From NCBI GenBank assembly GCA_010015655.1, contig ML976670.1:325647-389646 (forward strand): a stretch of DNA of 64,000 bases, in the 5' to 3' direction. Positions 1 through 10,261 of the stretch are shown here, piece by piece (within the stretch, counting starts at the first letter, position 1; each line of letters starts with the position of its first letter). The stretch is from Bimuria novae-zelandiae CBS 107.79 (lineage: Eukaryota; Ascomycota; Dothideomycetes; Pleosporales; Didymosphaeriaceae). A program made the position numbers and the translations under genes. Below the pieces are notes generated by a model that saw only the letters and a list, made by a program, of their open reading frames with translations, was not told where the DNA came from and ran no database searches.

Positions 1-709
1 TGCTGTAAATTTGTTCTGGCCACCAGCTTGCTCGCAGAGCTTTGCAACATGCAGAAAGTAGGTTGGGTGAAGCGTTTCGCTCATATACTGCCTCATATCC
101 TGCCTCATATCCTGCCTCATATCCTGCCTCATATCCTGCCTCATATCCTCGTCATCCTGCCACGCGTACAAAGGCGCTCGGACCACCTCATTTAGGGGGT
201 TATAGCGCATCACGTGACAGGCGAACTTCTTGAGCTTACCCTTTGTATCGCGTGATGGGGAGTGGGCTGGGGTGGTCTAGACGTGCACGGCGAACAGAAT
301 CACCCAAAACGCGAGGGGTTGTCTCACTGACTTGACTCTAAGCAACATGCAGAACGACATCTGAAAACGGAATGGCTGTATACTACCTTCCCTGCTGGTG
401 TTGTTTTGCGGGACAACTACGGTACCTGGACGCCCAAGCCCATCGCTTGTTCTTCTGGGTCTTCACGCGGGAAGAGCATCTGAATTTGGATGTAATAAAT
501 AAGTACTACATACTAGCGGAGTCTCACGACTCGTCTGACCGTATAGAGGTTCCCAAACGCCATCTATGCAAGGCGTACATATACGATCAATAGATAAGAA
601 AAACCTGGAAAGATGAGGAATACAAAATGCCTCACGGGCAGGCTTAGCTGCACCTCGGCTATATTTACACAGTTGGCTAGACTTGTCGAGCAGAAACGGC
701 GGGAGAATG
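1..709. other. intergenic, no supported gene
   Basis: Downstream of the ABC transporter stop codon. The only clear structure is the 12-bp minisatellite at 80-151. Open frames here are short and do not show coding character. Confidence 0.6.
80..151. repeat. 12-bp minisatellite, six copies
   Basis: The unit ctcatatcctgc is repeated head to tail. The first copy is ctcatatactgc and the last ends in cg. Because 12 is a multiple of 3, one frame on the plus strand reads as an AlaSerTyrPro repeat. No gene structure supports that it is translated. Confidence 0.9.
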
Positions 710-3700
710 CTACCGCCTTTCTACTAGCAGCAAGTGCATGGCTAGATAGGCTAGCACGACGAAGGCGCCGCCGAAGACCGCAAGTCCGACACAGTCCTTC
801 CACAGGGCGAGTACATTGAAGCCAAAGGAGCTGAGGATAGCGGAGCCGGGAACTTCGATGTCGAGGCCGTACTTGTGGTCGACAAGAGAGAGGTACTTGA
901 CTTCGTTAACGATAAGCCCTTCGAAGGCGTAGTGGAATATCGACAGCTTGATGGAAATGTCAGCTGATTACTCACAAACTGGAACTGTATCAAAACTTAC
1001 AGTCTGCAACCACTTCGCCGCTGCAGGAATACTGTCTTTGTTCAGGAAGAATCCAGAGAAGAGCAAGCTGAACAGCATGACGAGCACGCCGATCAAGTTC
1101 GCCATTCCCCCGTTACGGAATACGATACCGATGAACAAGCAAACAGCCGCAGCAGCCAGGTTGAACAATACTAGGAAAAGGACAAACTTCAAGAACTGAG
1201 GCCACGCGGGAACAAGTCCTGTCATTGGATACACGATGATGCCCAGAATGATGGGCGGAATCAAGCGCAGTGGTACAATGTCGAACAAGACCTTCGAAGC
1301 GAAGTACGAAAGTGGTGAGTAGTAGCCCTTCGCTCGCTCGCGCGTGAACAGTACTCGCTCAGGTGCAAAGACGGTGAGGACGGTAAGGGTGCTGAAGCCG
1401 AACAATGCCAACACGAAGAAAAAGAGACCCAGACGATTTTGGAATCCCTTGATGTCGTCGGTCAGACCGAAGAATAAAAAGCCAAGGAATACGGCGAGGA
1501 CGATCGCAATGGCGTAATGCGTCAACATGAGCATCGGGTTTCGGTAGAGATTACGCCAGGTACGTCTTGAAAGAATGACGAATTGTCCCAGAATTCCAAC
1601 CTTGCGGAAGCCTTTGACTTTACCAGCTGCCACGGAACCGTTTGGCTGGTAACTAATCCCATTGCTGCCGTTTGCTTCGTTGGCCGATGAAACAGCATCG
1701 GCGATGTCCTCATGAAGAGCAGCGGCGACGTTGGAGGTCGCGTACGCCTGGACCAGGGTGTCCAGGTTGGTTCCGGTTCCACCGTCGGCAGGTGGAGGTA
1801 GTTCGTCCGGATCTTCCAAGATCTGAGGCGGCGGTGCACCTTGTTGACGCGAAAGTTTTAGCCACTGGCCATTACTGCCTTCAAGAGGCTGATAGGGGCC
1901 TCCATCATCAGATTTGGGGGACATCGTACCATCATTGACTGTGCCCTTCTTCCTGGTGAAAAGCTCACGCTCCTGTTGTTGCTTGATTGATGTCCTGCGT
2001 TTGCCCTTCGGTCTGACGCTGGCAACACTTGGACTACCCACAGTGTCCACGTCCGTGTTCTCACTTCGGATAGACTTGACCGCAATAGCGCTGCTTGCTC
2101 TCGTCCCTAGACCTTGTCTCGAAAAGAGTGAGTTGTCGTCGTCGATGGACTGGCTAGCCACACTGGCGTGCATTGTAAGATCGACCAGATAGTCGGCAAT
2201 GTTGAAGCCAGGCGGGCAAGTGTATCCGATGTTGTCGAAGTAGGTCTGACAGTTCTCAAATGGTCCAGAGTATACCGTCCTACCTTTTGCGAGTAGGATC
2301 AGCTGGTCGAACAAAGCTACAATGTTAGAGCGCGGTTGGTGGATGGTGAAGACGACAGTTCGGTTGTAGGTCTTGACCAGGTTGACCAAGCATTCGACCA
2401 CGTTGAAAGCGTTGAAGGCATCAAGACCGCTAGTGGGCTCATCCAAGAAGAGTATGCTGGGCGACGTGACGAGCTCACAAGCAATTCCGACACGACGTTT
2501 CTCTCCTCCAGAGATACCCCGGCCACTTTCTTCTGACCCAATCTTCTGGTGACGGATGTGATGAATGCCCAGCTGGCGCTCGACATCATCTACACGCTGT
2601 TCCTTTGACGCGCGACTCATATCCTTGGGAAGTCGCAGCAAAGCCGAATCTAGAATAGTCTCGTGAACGGTCAAGGTCGGTAACATGGTGTCCTCTTGAT
2701 CCACAAAACCAATAACACTACGGAACTCGTCATCGCGAACCTGCTCGCCGTTGAGGTAGAAGTTTCCACCTGTGACGCCAATTTTGTTCTTGCGCGCAAG
2801 AATGTCAAGGAACGTTGTTTTGCCGGCTCCCGAGGCGCCCATGATGGCCAGGAGTTCTCCAGGGTGCACTGCCCCTGTGATGCCTGTCAGGATCTGCTTG
2901 CCTTTCAGTTGATAGGACACGTTCTCAAAGGTCAAGGATGCAGGCTTATGATCGGCCATGAGCTTTGCGTTTTCCTCTTCTTCGTCATCCGAGAGATGGA
3001 TAGGTCCCCACTTCTGCCTTTCGGCCCTCCGTGCGAGATACCATACGACCAGGATGACAGCCACAACAAACAGGGCGCATCCTGCGATGACACCGGCAAT
3101 GAGTGGCGTGTTGATAGTCTTGACCGGCCTTTCGTAGCCAGGTACCTCGGTCTCGTAAAGACACTCTCCAGCATTACACTTGAGGAAGATGCTTTCGTCG
3201 CCGAACACGCTTGAGATGAGGTCGTTCATGGCGGGTTCGGAGAAGATGCTTCCACTCTCTTTGCTAGGTTCTATGGTAGAGATAGATTTGAACTCGGCTG
3301 GACCTTTGATTTCTTCCGTCAGGAAATCGCCAATGTCGAGTGAACCTTCTTCTCCACAAAGCATCCTTCCTGGAACGCAAGCGCATTTGATATTTTTGCA
3401 GTTGTAGTGTGAGATGTTACGGTCGCTGAGGGCTTCGAAGTTCGAGGTACAGGTATCGAGCGCGCAGTAGAAGGATTCTCTTTGGTCCACCCAGACTAGT
3501 CTTGTTAGCCGACGTATATCGATTCTTGCAGGCCATGCTTACACTGGAAGTTGCACTCTTCGGTTTCCTTGTTGCACGAAAAAGTCGCTTGCGGCTTCTT
3601 GTCCTTGAGCTGGTCGAGGATCTTGCGGTTGGTGATGTCGCACATCTGGTAGTTTTCTTTGACCAGCTGACCCTCTTTCGAGCAAACGCCGCCCTCTCCT

Positions 3701-4104
3701 TCTGGCATCATGGCATTGCAGGCCTGGTTCGTTTGGCAAACATTGCAGTTGATGCCGCCCCAGCCATCTTTACACTGGCACGTGTCGCCACTCCTCGGTG
3801 TTCTGTTCCTGTTGCCATCTGACAGCGCACCGCACAGTGGCGTCGAGCAGTCGTCTCCTCCGAACCCAGGTGTGCAGTCGCACTTTCCGTTCCCTTTCAC
3901 ACATTTGGAGAATTGGTGGCACTGGAAGTCGTCGAGGTTGCAGTTGAAGCACGGTGGACAGCCATCGGGTCGGTCGTCGTATAACGAGAACAGGTCGAGA
4001 GGGTCTTGGGCGGCGGTATAATTAGCAAAGGTCTTGTGGGCTATCGCAGGTCCCGCAAGCGACAGCGAGACCAGAAGCGCGGCAGTCCATGGTGTGCGTC
4101 GCAT
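710..4104 (-). CDS. ABCG-family ABC transporter with EGF-like ectodomain (ADP1-like)
   Basis: Three exons: 3543-4104, 1001-3495 and 710-946, giving about 1097 aa. The introns (47 and 54 nt) have GTAAG donors, and both joins close the frame. The start is the ATG at 4104; the frame upstream of it begins only with GTG. An N-terminal signal peptide ([18 protein letters not shown]) is followed by Cys-rich EGF-like segments, one TM helix, and a nucleotide-binding domain with Walker [10 protein letters not shown], signature SGGEKRR and Walker [15 protein letters not shown] Ser-rich linker and a C-terminal membrane domain with several TM helices follow. The order and the Cys-rich ectodomain match yeast Adp1 (YCR011C) and fungal relatives. 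It is a half-size transporter that probably dimerises in a membrane; the substrate is unknown. It is transcribed away from the aminotransferase at 4725. Confidence 0.9.
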
Positions 4105-4724
4105 GTCGCGCTCCACTGAAGCGTGGCGCGTGAAGGTGTAGCTACACTACCAGACAGAGCTAAGCTGTTGCCTTGGTGACGTCGGCCAACGCAAGGTTCG
4201 CACGTGGTGAAGCTTGGGGAATGAAGGAAGCGGATGGATAGAGCAACAACTGCGAAAGAACGACAATGGTTATCGGCGAAAGAGACACCGAGCTTGCCAG
4301 CTATCGCATCGTATGAGCACCGAGTTGCGGGGCGAGGCTGGTTGTGATCCGTGGTTGCCAAGAGAGTTGAGCCTGCCGAGGACCACTATTTGGCCCGATC
4401 CAACAGGCGTCATCGTGCCTTCCCTCCGTCTGCGGTGACCATCATACGGATAGGCGGATTATTTAATATTACATGTAGACAGCAGGAAGTGTGGCGCGAA
4501 ACAACTAATTGGATTCTTGTTCTTTGGACTCCTACTGCTTTGCAGTGAGTGCCGATCCAGGTACCTGCGCGTGCCTGTGTGCTCATTCGCGCTTATGTTA
4601 GCGCCTCTAACCTAAGGATGCGGGCAGACGCCCTATGTCAATTGCCATCACATATATATCTTCGGATCTGAAGAGAGCTGGCGCAGAAAATTATTTCTTT
4701 TTCGGTAGCTATCCAGCCTCCAAC
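4105..4724. promoter_or_regulatory. shared divergent promoter region
   Basis: The 620 bp between the starts of the ABC transporter (-) and the aminotransferase (+). A TATA-like tract, acatatatatc, lies about 75 bp upstream of the aminotransferase ATG. No other element is clear. Confidence 0.5.
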
Positions 4725-6095
4725 ATGGTCAAAATCGCACAGTTTTCCGTCGAGGCAGTAAGTATCGATTTCTCAAATTCGCATTCAAGTATCCAAGTCG
4801 TGTGATTCAAGTGACGAAAGAACCCTACAGCACCGCAAACCTTATTGTGATGCCGGACTGACTCGCCACAGTGGATGGACAAGTACGAGAACAACTGTAA
4901 GTATAACATCGCTGAAACATGCTGCGCGTCCATATCCATCGACCAGCTGCGGGAACTCTCTGAAGACAAGGGCCGCGACGTCTTTCAAACGTCAAAGGCT
5001 CTCACATATGGCGCCATTCGAGGCTCGGATGCTTTGCGAGATAATCTGGCTCGTCTCTATTCCGCTCGCTCTGGCAAAACGCTACCGAAAGAGAACATAA
5101 TTACTACCAATGGAGCAATACAGGCCAACTACCTGCTCGCATATTCACTGGTCGGTCCTGGAGACCATGTGATATGCCATTATCCAACATGTATGTCCTA
5201 CATTTCCAAGTCTAGTCCTGTGCAGAATACTCAACAGCAGGCAGATCAATCTCTCTACGAGGTCCCCAAGCAATTGGGTGCTGAAGTCTCACTCTGGAAA
5301 GCACAACCCGAGAATAAATGGGCACCCTCAATTGACGAACTCAAGTCCCTCATCAAGCCCAATACTAAGATGATTGTTATCAACAATCCCCACAACCCAA
5401 CCGGCGCCGTTCTGGGTAAATCATTTCTTCAGCAGGTCATCGATGTTGCATCAGAACACAAGATCATCATTCACAGCGATGAAGTCTACCGTCCCATCTT
5501 TCACGGTATCACGCCTATGGATGCGGAGTTCCCACCATCCATCGTCTCCATGGGCTATGATCGCGCCATAGCCACCGGCTCGATGTCAAAAGCATACTCC
5601 CTCGCTGGCATCCGCGTGGGCTGGATAGCTTCTCGTGATTCCGACATAATCAACGAGATTGCAGAAGCACGGCATTACACACTCATTTCCGTTAGCACGC
5701 TCGATGAACAAGTTGCAGCCTTTGCGCTCGACCCAAACACAATCCACAGCCTGCTCGCCCGCAACATCTCGCTGGCCAAGACGAACATGGAATTGATGGA
5801 AAAGTTCGTGTGGAAGAACGACGATGCTTGCGAGTGGGTGAAACCGGTTGCAGGCACCATGGCGTTCGTCCGCTTCCACCGCGATGGAAAGGCAGTCGAC
5901 TCTGTGGACTTCTGTGAGAAGCTGCTGGAGAAGACGGGCGTGATGTTCGTTCCGGGTAGTGAGTGTTTTGGCGAGGAGTTTAAAGGCTACGTGCGCATTG
6001 GGTACGTGAACCACACCGAGGGCGTGAAGGAGGGGCTGGACAAAGCTACGCAATTCGTCAGACGGAACTTGGGTGACGTGAAGCTCGCCGAGTAG
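4725..6095 (+). CDS. PLP-dependent class I/II aminotransferase
   Basis: Exons 4725-4757, 4872-5190 and 5245-6095, about 400 aa. The short first exon (MVKIAQFSVEA) joins WMDKYE after a 114-nt intron. The second intron (54 nt, GTATGT...GCAG) is a multiple of three with no stop, so it is easily missed; removing it restores a compact CHYPTYQSLYEV segment. Fold-type I marks are visible: the NNPHNPTGAV loop, SDEVYR (Asp for the pyridine N and Tyr), and SMSKAYSLAGIRVGW carrying the Schiff-base Lys, with a C-terminal Arg in VRIGY for the substrate carboxylate. Relatives include ACC-synthase-like and capreomycidine-synthase-like enzymes. The amino donor and product cannot be read from sequence. No targeting signal is seen, so it is probably cytosolic. 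Confidence 0.88.
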
Positions 6096-6516
6096 GTCCA
6101 AGGTTGGATAAAACAGTTCTATTTAGTGTTGTCTTAGTCCTGGAGGATGCCCCAGGACAACAGATACAGTGGCTGATTGTATCTACTTTGTACCCGGCTC
6201 TTCGGCGTTGAGTGATGTTCCAACTGACCGGAGATGCTTCATGCGGTAGCGGCCGCGGGGTCCCGCGGTTTGCCGACCGTCCCTTATCACCGGGGTTCCA
6301 GAGCTCCTCCGTACAACACCAACGCCACAGCGCCCTCAAAAGAATCACTGAAAAAATCGGTATCATCCGCATTGCTATGTCGCCGTCATCCGGCCGTCCA
6401 GCCTGTCATGAAAAGTACATAATGAACAGGAAGCCTCCTGACGACCGCTCTCCATAGATCACCAAAACCACAGTACTACCCACACCACTGCAATCAAAAA
6501 TTCAAACCTCTCCAAA
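6096..6516. other. intergenic, promoter of the dioxygenase gene
   Basis: 421 bp between two plus-strand genes. It contains a perfect inverted repeat CCGCGGG-GT-CCCGCGG at 6253-6268 and the CGG-N6-CCG site listed separately. Confidence 0.5.
6357..6370. promoter_or_regulatory. candidate Zn2Cys6 activator site, CGG-N6-CCG (UaY/Ppr1 spacing)
   Basis: tcggtatcatccgc, 147 bp upstream of the xanA-like ATG. UaY, the purine-utilisation activator of Aspergillus nidulans, binds TCGG-N6-CCGA, and xanA belongs to that regulon. Seven of the eight specified bases match and the CGG-N6-CCG core is perfect. A core of this size can also occur by chance. Confidence 0.35.
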
Positions 6517-7644
6517 ATGCCACACGCCACAACTTCCAACATCACCGTCCACCCTATTCCACCCCGCCCCGGCGCGACCTACACCATTGGAGCAGAACTT
6601 CACGGCACCAACCTCTCCTCTCTATCGCCCCAAGACGAAGAAGTCATCAAGCACGCCCTCTACACCCACCAAGTCATTCTCTTCAAGAACCAGTCCTCCC
6701 TCACCCCTGCCGCCCAATTCGCCGTAACCCGCCTCTTCGACCCCCTCGCCACCTCCTACGGCCACGGCGCCACGCTCGACGCGAAGAAATCGATCCTGCA
6801 CCCAGACCTCAAAACCATCCCCTCTCAGCCCCAGGTCCAAGTCATCGGAAATGGGTTCGTGCCAGAATACGAAGGTCTTAAGGACATTACTTTGAAGCAC
6901 CCGCACCACCGCACCTTCCACGCCACGCCAGTGACCGAGAAAGACGACAGGAATGCCACGCGCTTCTACCGCTGGCACATCGACGCCGCACTATACGACC
7001 TCGACCCGCCTATGGCAACCTCCCTCCTCGCCGTCAAGGTCCCCCGCACACAGGCACAGACTTTACGCTACGACGACGGCACCGGCGACGAGCTCCGCGT
7101 CCCGCGCGGCAGCACCGTGTTCGTCAGCGGCGAAACCATGTACGACGTTCTGTCTGACGCGGACAAAGCTTTTGCCCGCGACACGCGCGTCGTGTACGCG
7201 GCGCACCCGTACATCTGGATGAGCGGCGCACGCTCGCGCAGCACAGGGCTGGGCATGGTTTCTGAGGACCGCGAACTTTCCCCTTCGCAGCTGCCTCCCA
7301 TTGACGTGGACAAAATCAAGACGCTCCCGATGTGCTGGAAGAATCCCGTGACGGGGAAACTAGCTCTTCAGATCCATCCGAGCGCGGTGCAGAAGCTCAT
7401 TTTGAAAGACGGCACGGTGGTGGACGATTTGGAGCGGGTAAGGGAGATTGTGTATCGGTTGCAAAGGCCGGGCATTGCACCCGAGCTAGTGTACGCGGTT
7501 GATTGGGAAGAAGGGGATTTTGCGGTGTTCAATAATAGGGGCGTATTGCATTCGGTTACGGGGAGCTTTTTGCCGGAGGAGGTGAGGGTGTTTAGGCAGT
7601 GCAATATGGCGGCGAGTCAACTTGTTGAGAGATCGGAGGCATAG
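6517..7644 (+). CDS. xanA: Fe(II)/2-oxoglutarate-dependent xanthine dioxygenase (XanA type, TauD/TfdA family)
   Basis: Single exon, 375 aa. It is expected to oxidise xanthine to urate with 2-oxoglutarate and O2, giving succinate and CO2. The TauD/TfdA fold shows the metal triad: H154 and D156 in RWHIDAALYDL and H345 in GVLHSV. R357 is placed to bind 2-oxoglutarate. The protein follows the Aspergillus XanA layout as I know it, with recognisable blocks such as KSILHPDLKTIP, QVQVIGNGFVPE and PMCWKNPVTG. The start ATG sits in a CAAAATG context. No targeting signal is seen. Family membership is firm; the xanthine specificity rests on overall resemblance to XanA, without a search. Codons are strongly C/G-ending in the first half of the gene. 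Confidence 0.85.
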   Translation: MPHATTSNITVHPIPPRPGATYTIGAELHGTNLSSLSPQDEEVIKHALYTHQVILFKNQSSLTPAAQFAVTRLFDPLATSYGHGATLDAKKSILHPDLKTIPSQPQVQVIGNGFVPEYEGLKDITLKHPHHRTFHATPVTEKDDRNATRFYRWHIDAALYDLDPPMATSLLAVKVPRTQAQTLRYDDGTGDELRVPRGSTVFVSGETMYDVLSDADKAFARDTRVVYAAHPYIWMSGARSRSTGLGMVSEDRELSPSQLPPIDVDKIKTLPMCWKNPVTGKLALQIHPSAVQKLILKDGTVVDDLERVREIVYRLQRPGIAPELVYAVDWEEGDFAVFNNRGVLHSVTGSFLPEEVRVFRQCNMAASQLVERSEA

Positions 7645-7797
7645 AAGGAGAGTTCTTGACGTTGTGGTTACTTCTATCATTTAGTTCAGTTTGCTTTATT
7701 ACTAGTTGTTATGTTATTACCATTCCATACCCAAAAGCCAGACTAAATACGAATACAAATGCAAGAATATACTGATAAGTCGTGATCACTGAGGCGC

Positions 7798-9410
7798 TCA
7801 TTCTTCTTCATCTTCGTCTCCTCCAGCAACCTTCTTCGCTCCACCAAACACACCTCCGGCCAGCCCGGTAACTCCGTTGTACACACCTCCCAGCGTACTG
7901 CCCACGCCGCCGACGAGATCGCCTTTGCCGAGCGCTCCTACGCCAGCACCCAGTCCCGAAGTGATCCCTCCGACCGCTGCGCACATATCAGCACTCACGC
8001 TACCACCATAGAAATGTAAAACTCACCGTCGCCGGCACCCTTCCCAATTCCTCCCACGACATCACCGAGTGGTCCCCCGACCGTGCGCCCCACTCCTCCG
8101 ACGGCGCCGTCGACAGTGTTCCCGAGGCCCTGTTATAAGTTGTGAGTAGGTAGAAGCGAGCAGTAGCGGTACTAAGGGGCGGAAGACATCAACAAAACAG
8201 GGAGACACACACCTTGCCGACGCCGCCAACTGTATTTCCAACGCCGGAGCTAAGCCCGGCCGCCGTGCCTTTAACATCGCCTTTACCGATGGCATTCGTC
8301 GTCTTACTCACAGTCCCCTGGACGCCCTGCCACCGCAAACAACATTAGCACACGCTCCACCAACCCCTAGCCAGTGGAAAGGGAAGAGACATACCTTTGT
8401 AGCATACCCAACCGTGCTATAAAGATTATCCACCGCCCCCGTAGTCGTCTTCCCCACATTATCCGTGACATGCTTAACCGGCTTTCCAATGCCCGCAGGC
8501 GCCATATCGAGACCCTTCCCCACCACACCAGTAACGCCGTTAACCGTGCTGTTCAGCCCGTTGGTAGCGGTGTTGGCCACGGAATTGACGCCGCCGGTCG
8601 TGACGCCTACGCCCTTGTTCAGCGTGCCGGTTACGGCGTTCGAGGCGGAGCCGACGACACCCGGCTTCTTCGGGGTCGTCGTGGCGGGCGTCATTTTCTT
8701 CACCGCTGCCGGCGTGGGCTTTGTGCCGTCGGCGTTGACGGCTGGTTTGGCAGCGGGGGTGGTCTTCTTTACGGGCGTGGCTTTGTAGGCTGTGCTTGTT
8801 GCGGTCTTTGCGGGCGTGTGAGTCTTTGCAGCGGGCAGTTTTGGCGCTGTTCCGGCTGCGGTCTTGAGGTTTGGACCGGTTGTGGTTTTCATTGCTGCGA
8901 GGGGCGTTTTCGTGGCGGGCTTGGGGCCATCGCTGAGAGGTGCGGAATTGCGAACTGCGACGGACTTCTTCTTCGTGGGTGTTACGCTAGAGGTAGTAGA
9001 AGTGGAAGGTGACGTCTTCTTCGCACCTAGAGGGGTACCCGTAGCCTTTGCAGGCGTACTCTTTGCGGTAGAGGTCGCAGTTGTTGATGCCGGAGTGGCT
9101 GGCTTGTTGAGCTTCGCAGGAGCTTTCTTGACTGGTGTTGATGCAGTCCCAGCAGTCTTAGTCGCAGTAGATATAGTCTTCTTGACCGGCGTTGCAGCTT
9201 TTTGTGCCGTTGATGTAGCCGTTGATGTAGCTGCAGAGGGCGCCTTCTTCGCGGTAGAGGAACCTCCCTGCGCAACCTTCTCGAGGTTTCCTATGCCCGC
9301 TGCAGTCGTCAGAATCATGTTTTTCAATTTCGGCGTTGAATACATTGATCTTGAGATTGTATACCTTGTAGTGCAGCATTCTGCTGCTTCAGTTGATCGA
9401 CAGCCGACAT
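7798..9410 (-). CDS. histone H1-like/LEA-like repetitive protein (Lys-Ala-Thr-Pro tail plus Gly-Val repeats)
   Basis: Five exons: 9365-9410, 8395-9299, 8213-8326, 8027-8129 and 7798-7976, about 448 aa, with every junction keeping the frame. Exon 1 encodes MSAVDQLKQQNAALQ, a short coiled coil. The next roughly 200 residues are rich in Ala, Lys, Thr and Pro, with repeated TPVKK and STAKK motifs like linker-histone tails. The rest is a Gly-rich amphipathic repeat of the form GVGNTVGGVGKGLGN, ending in acidic GDEDEEE. The small 3' exons each encode one or two Gly-repeat units, as if the tail grew by exon duplication. The composition suggests a disordered, perhaps stress-related or chromatin-associated protein. 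No catalytic domain is visible and no function is assigned. Confidence 0.75.
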
Positions 9411-10261
9411 GTCGTGTGCTCGATAGCAGGATTCTGCGCTGTGATTATGGAACTTTTATCAAAATCCGAGTAATATGGAGTATTGCCGAAGGGCTTATTG
9501 ACGCTTAAATGTGTGGTAGATCATACGTAGGGCTTTATGGTTCGTCTTGTAGGTGTTGGCGATATGTATCCGACCGCGCATACGTCACTGTGCAGATCCG
9601 CGTCACTAAGACCAAGTTTCGACTGGGTATGACAATCATCGCAGGGATCGTGCCACCATGTGGAGGCGGGGTTCAGTAGGGCGACGATAAACGAGTCCCT
9701 CACGATGGGCCAGATCTGTGGCGGACTGTTTCCACGGTTTTGGTTGGGAAGGCGGTGCATATCGGATATTGGCCACTACCAACTTCACTCCTGCCAATGT
9801 CCCTACTCGCAGATGCTTTATCATTGCCACACTGCTAGCTCATCTGAGGGTCGTTTTTTACTATCATGATCGAACTTAATTAATCATGCGACATACAAAT
9901 CGCGTACTTGTTTCTTTTGTGACGGGGATTCTGTGCTGTTTGGGACTTGTAACGATGCTTCAGAATCATGGATCACGAATATGATTTATTTTATGGCTAC
10001 CCAAGAGGATTTTCTTCAACAGCTACACTATGTGTGTCCACATGCGAGGTCTAAAGGGATTATAAGTCAAATCGTGCAAATCGTCTTTTGAAGGTGTGGT
10101 ATTCCAATGGAACTAAAGGATACTGAAACACTATCTATGGGTATCATTTCTGGGAAGCAAGTCTCCTTTCTTTTCACAACCATATCCAAGTGCAGATAGT
10201 GCATATATCCACTCAGATATCCACCAGCAACACAACGCGCCCACACTGTACAACCCCAAGC
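9411..10261. other. intergenic, nothing recognised
   Basis: About 850 bp between two minus-strand genes: promoter of the repetitive-protein gene and 3' region of the helicase gene. I see no RNA gene or clear repeat. Confidence 0.5.

Noticed and set aside
42..233. Open frame encoding an Ala-Ser-Tyr-Pro repeat
   Set aside because: It is created by the 12-bp minisatellite; no domain, signal peptide or splice structure supports translation.
4104..4116. Start of the ABC transporter at 4116
   Set aside because: That codon is GTG; the first ATG in frame is at 4104 and begins a good signal peptide.
8374..9508. Long plus-strand frames opposite the repetitive H1/LEA-like gene
   Set aside because: They are antisense shadows of a repetitive GC-rich coding region; the minus-strand exons have matching splice phases and the plus frames do not.
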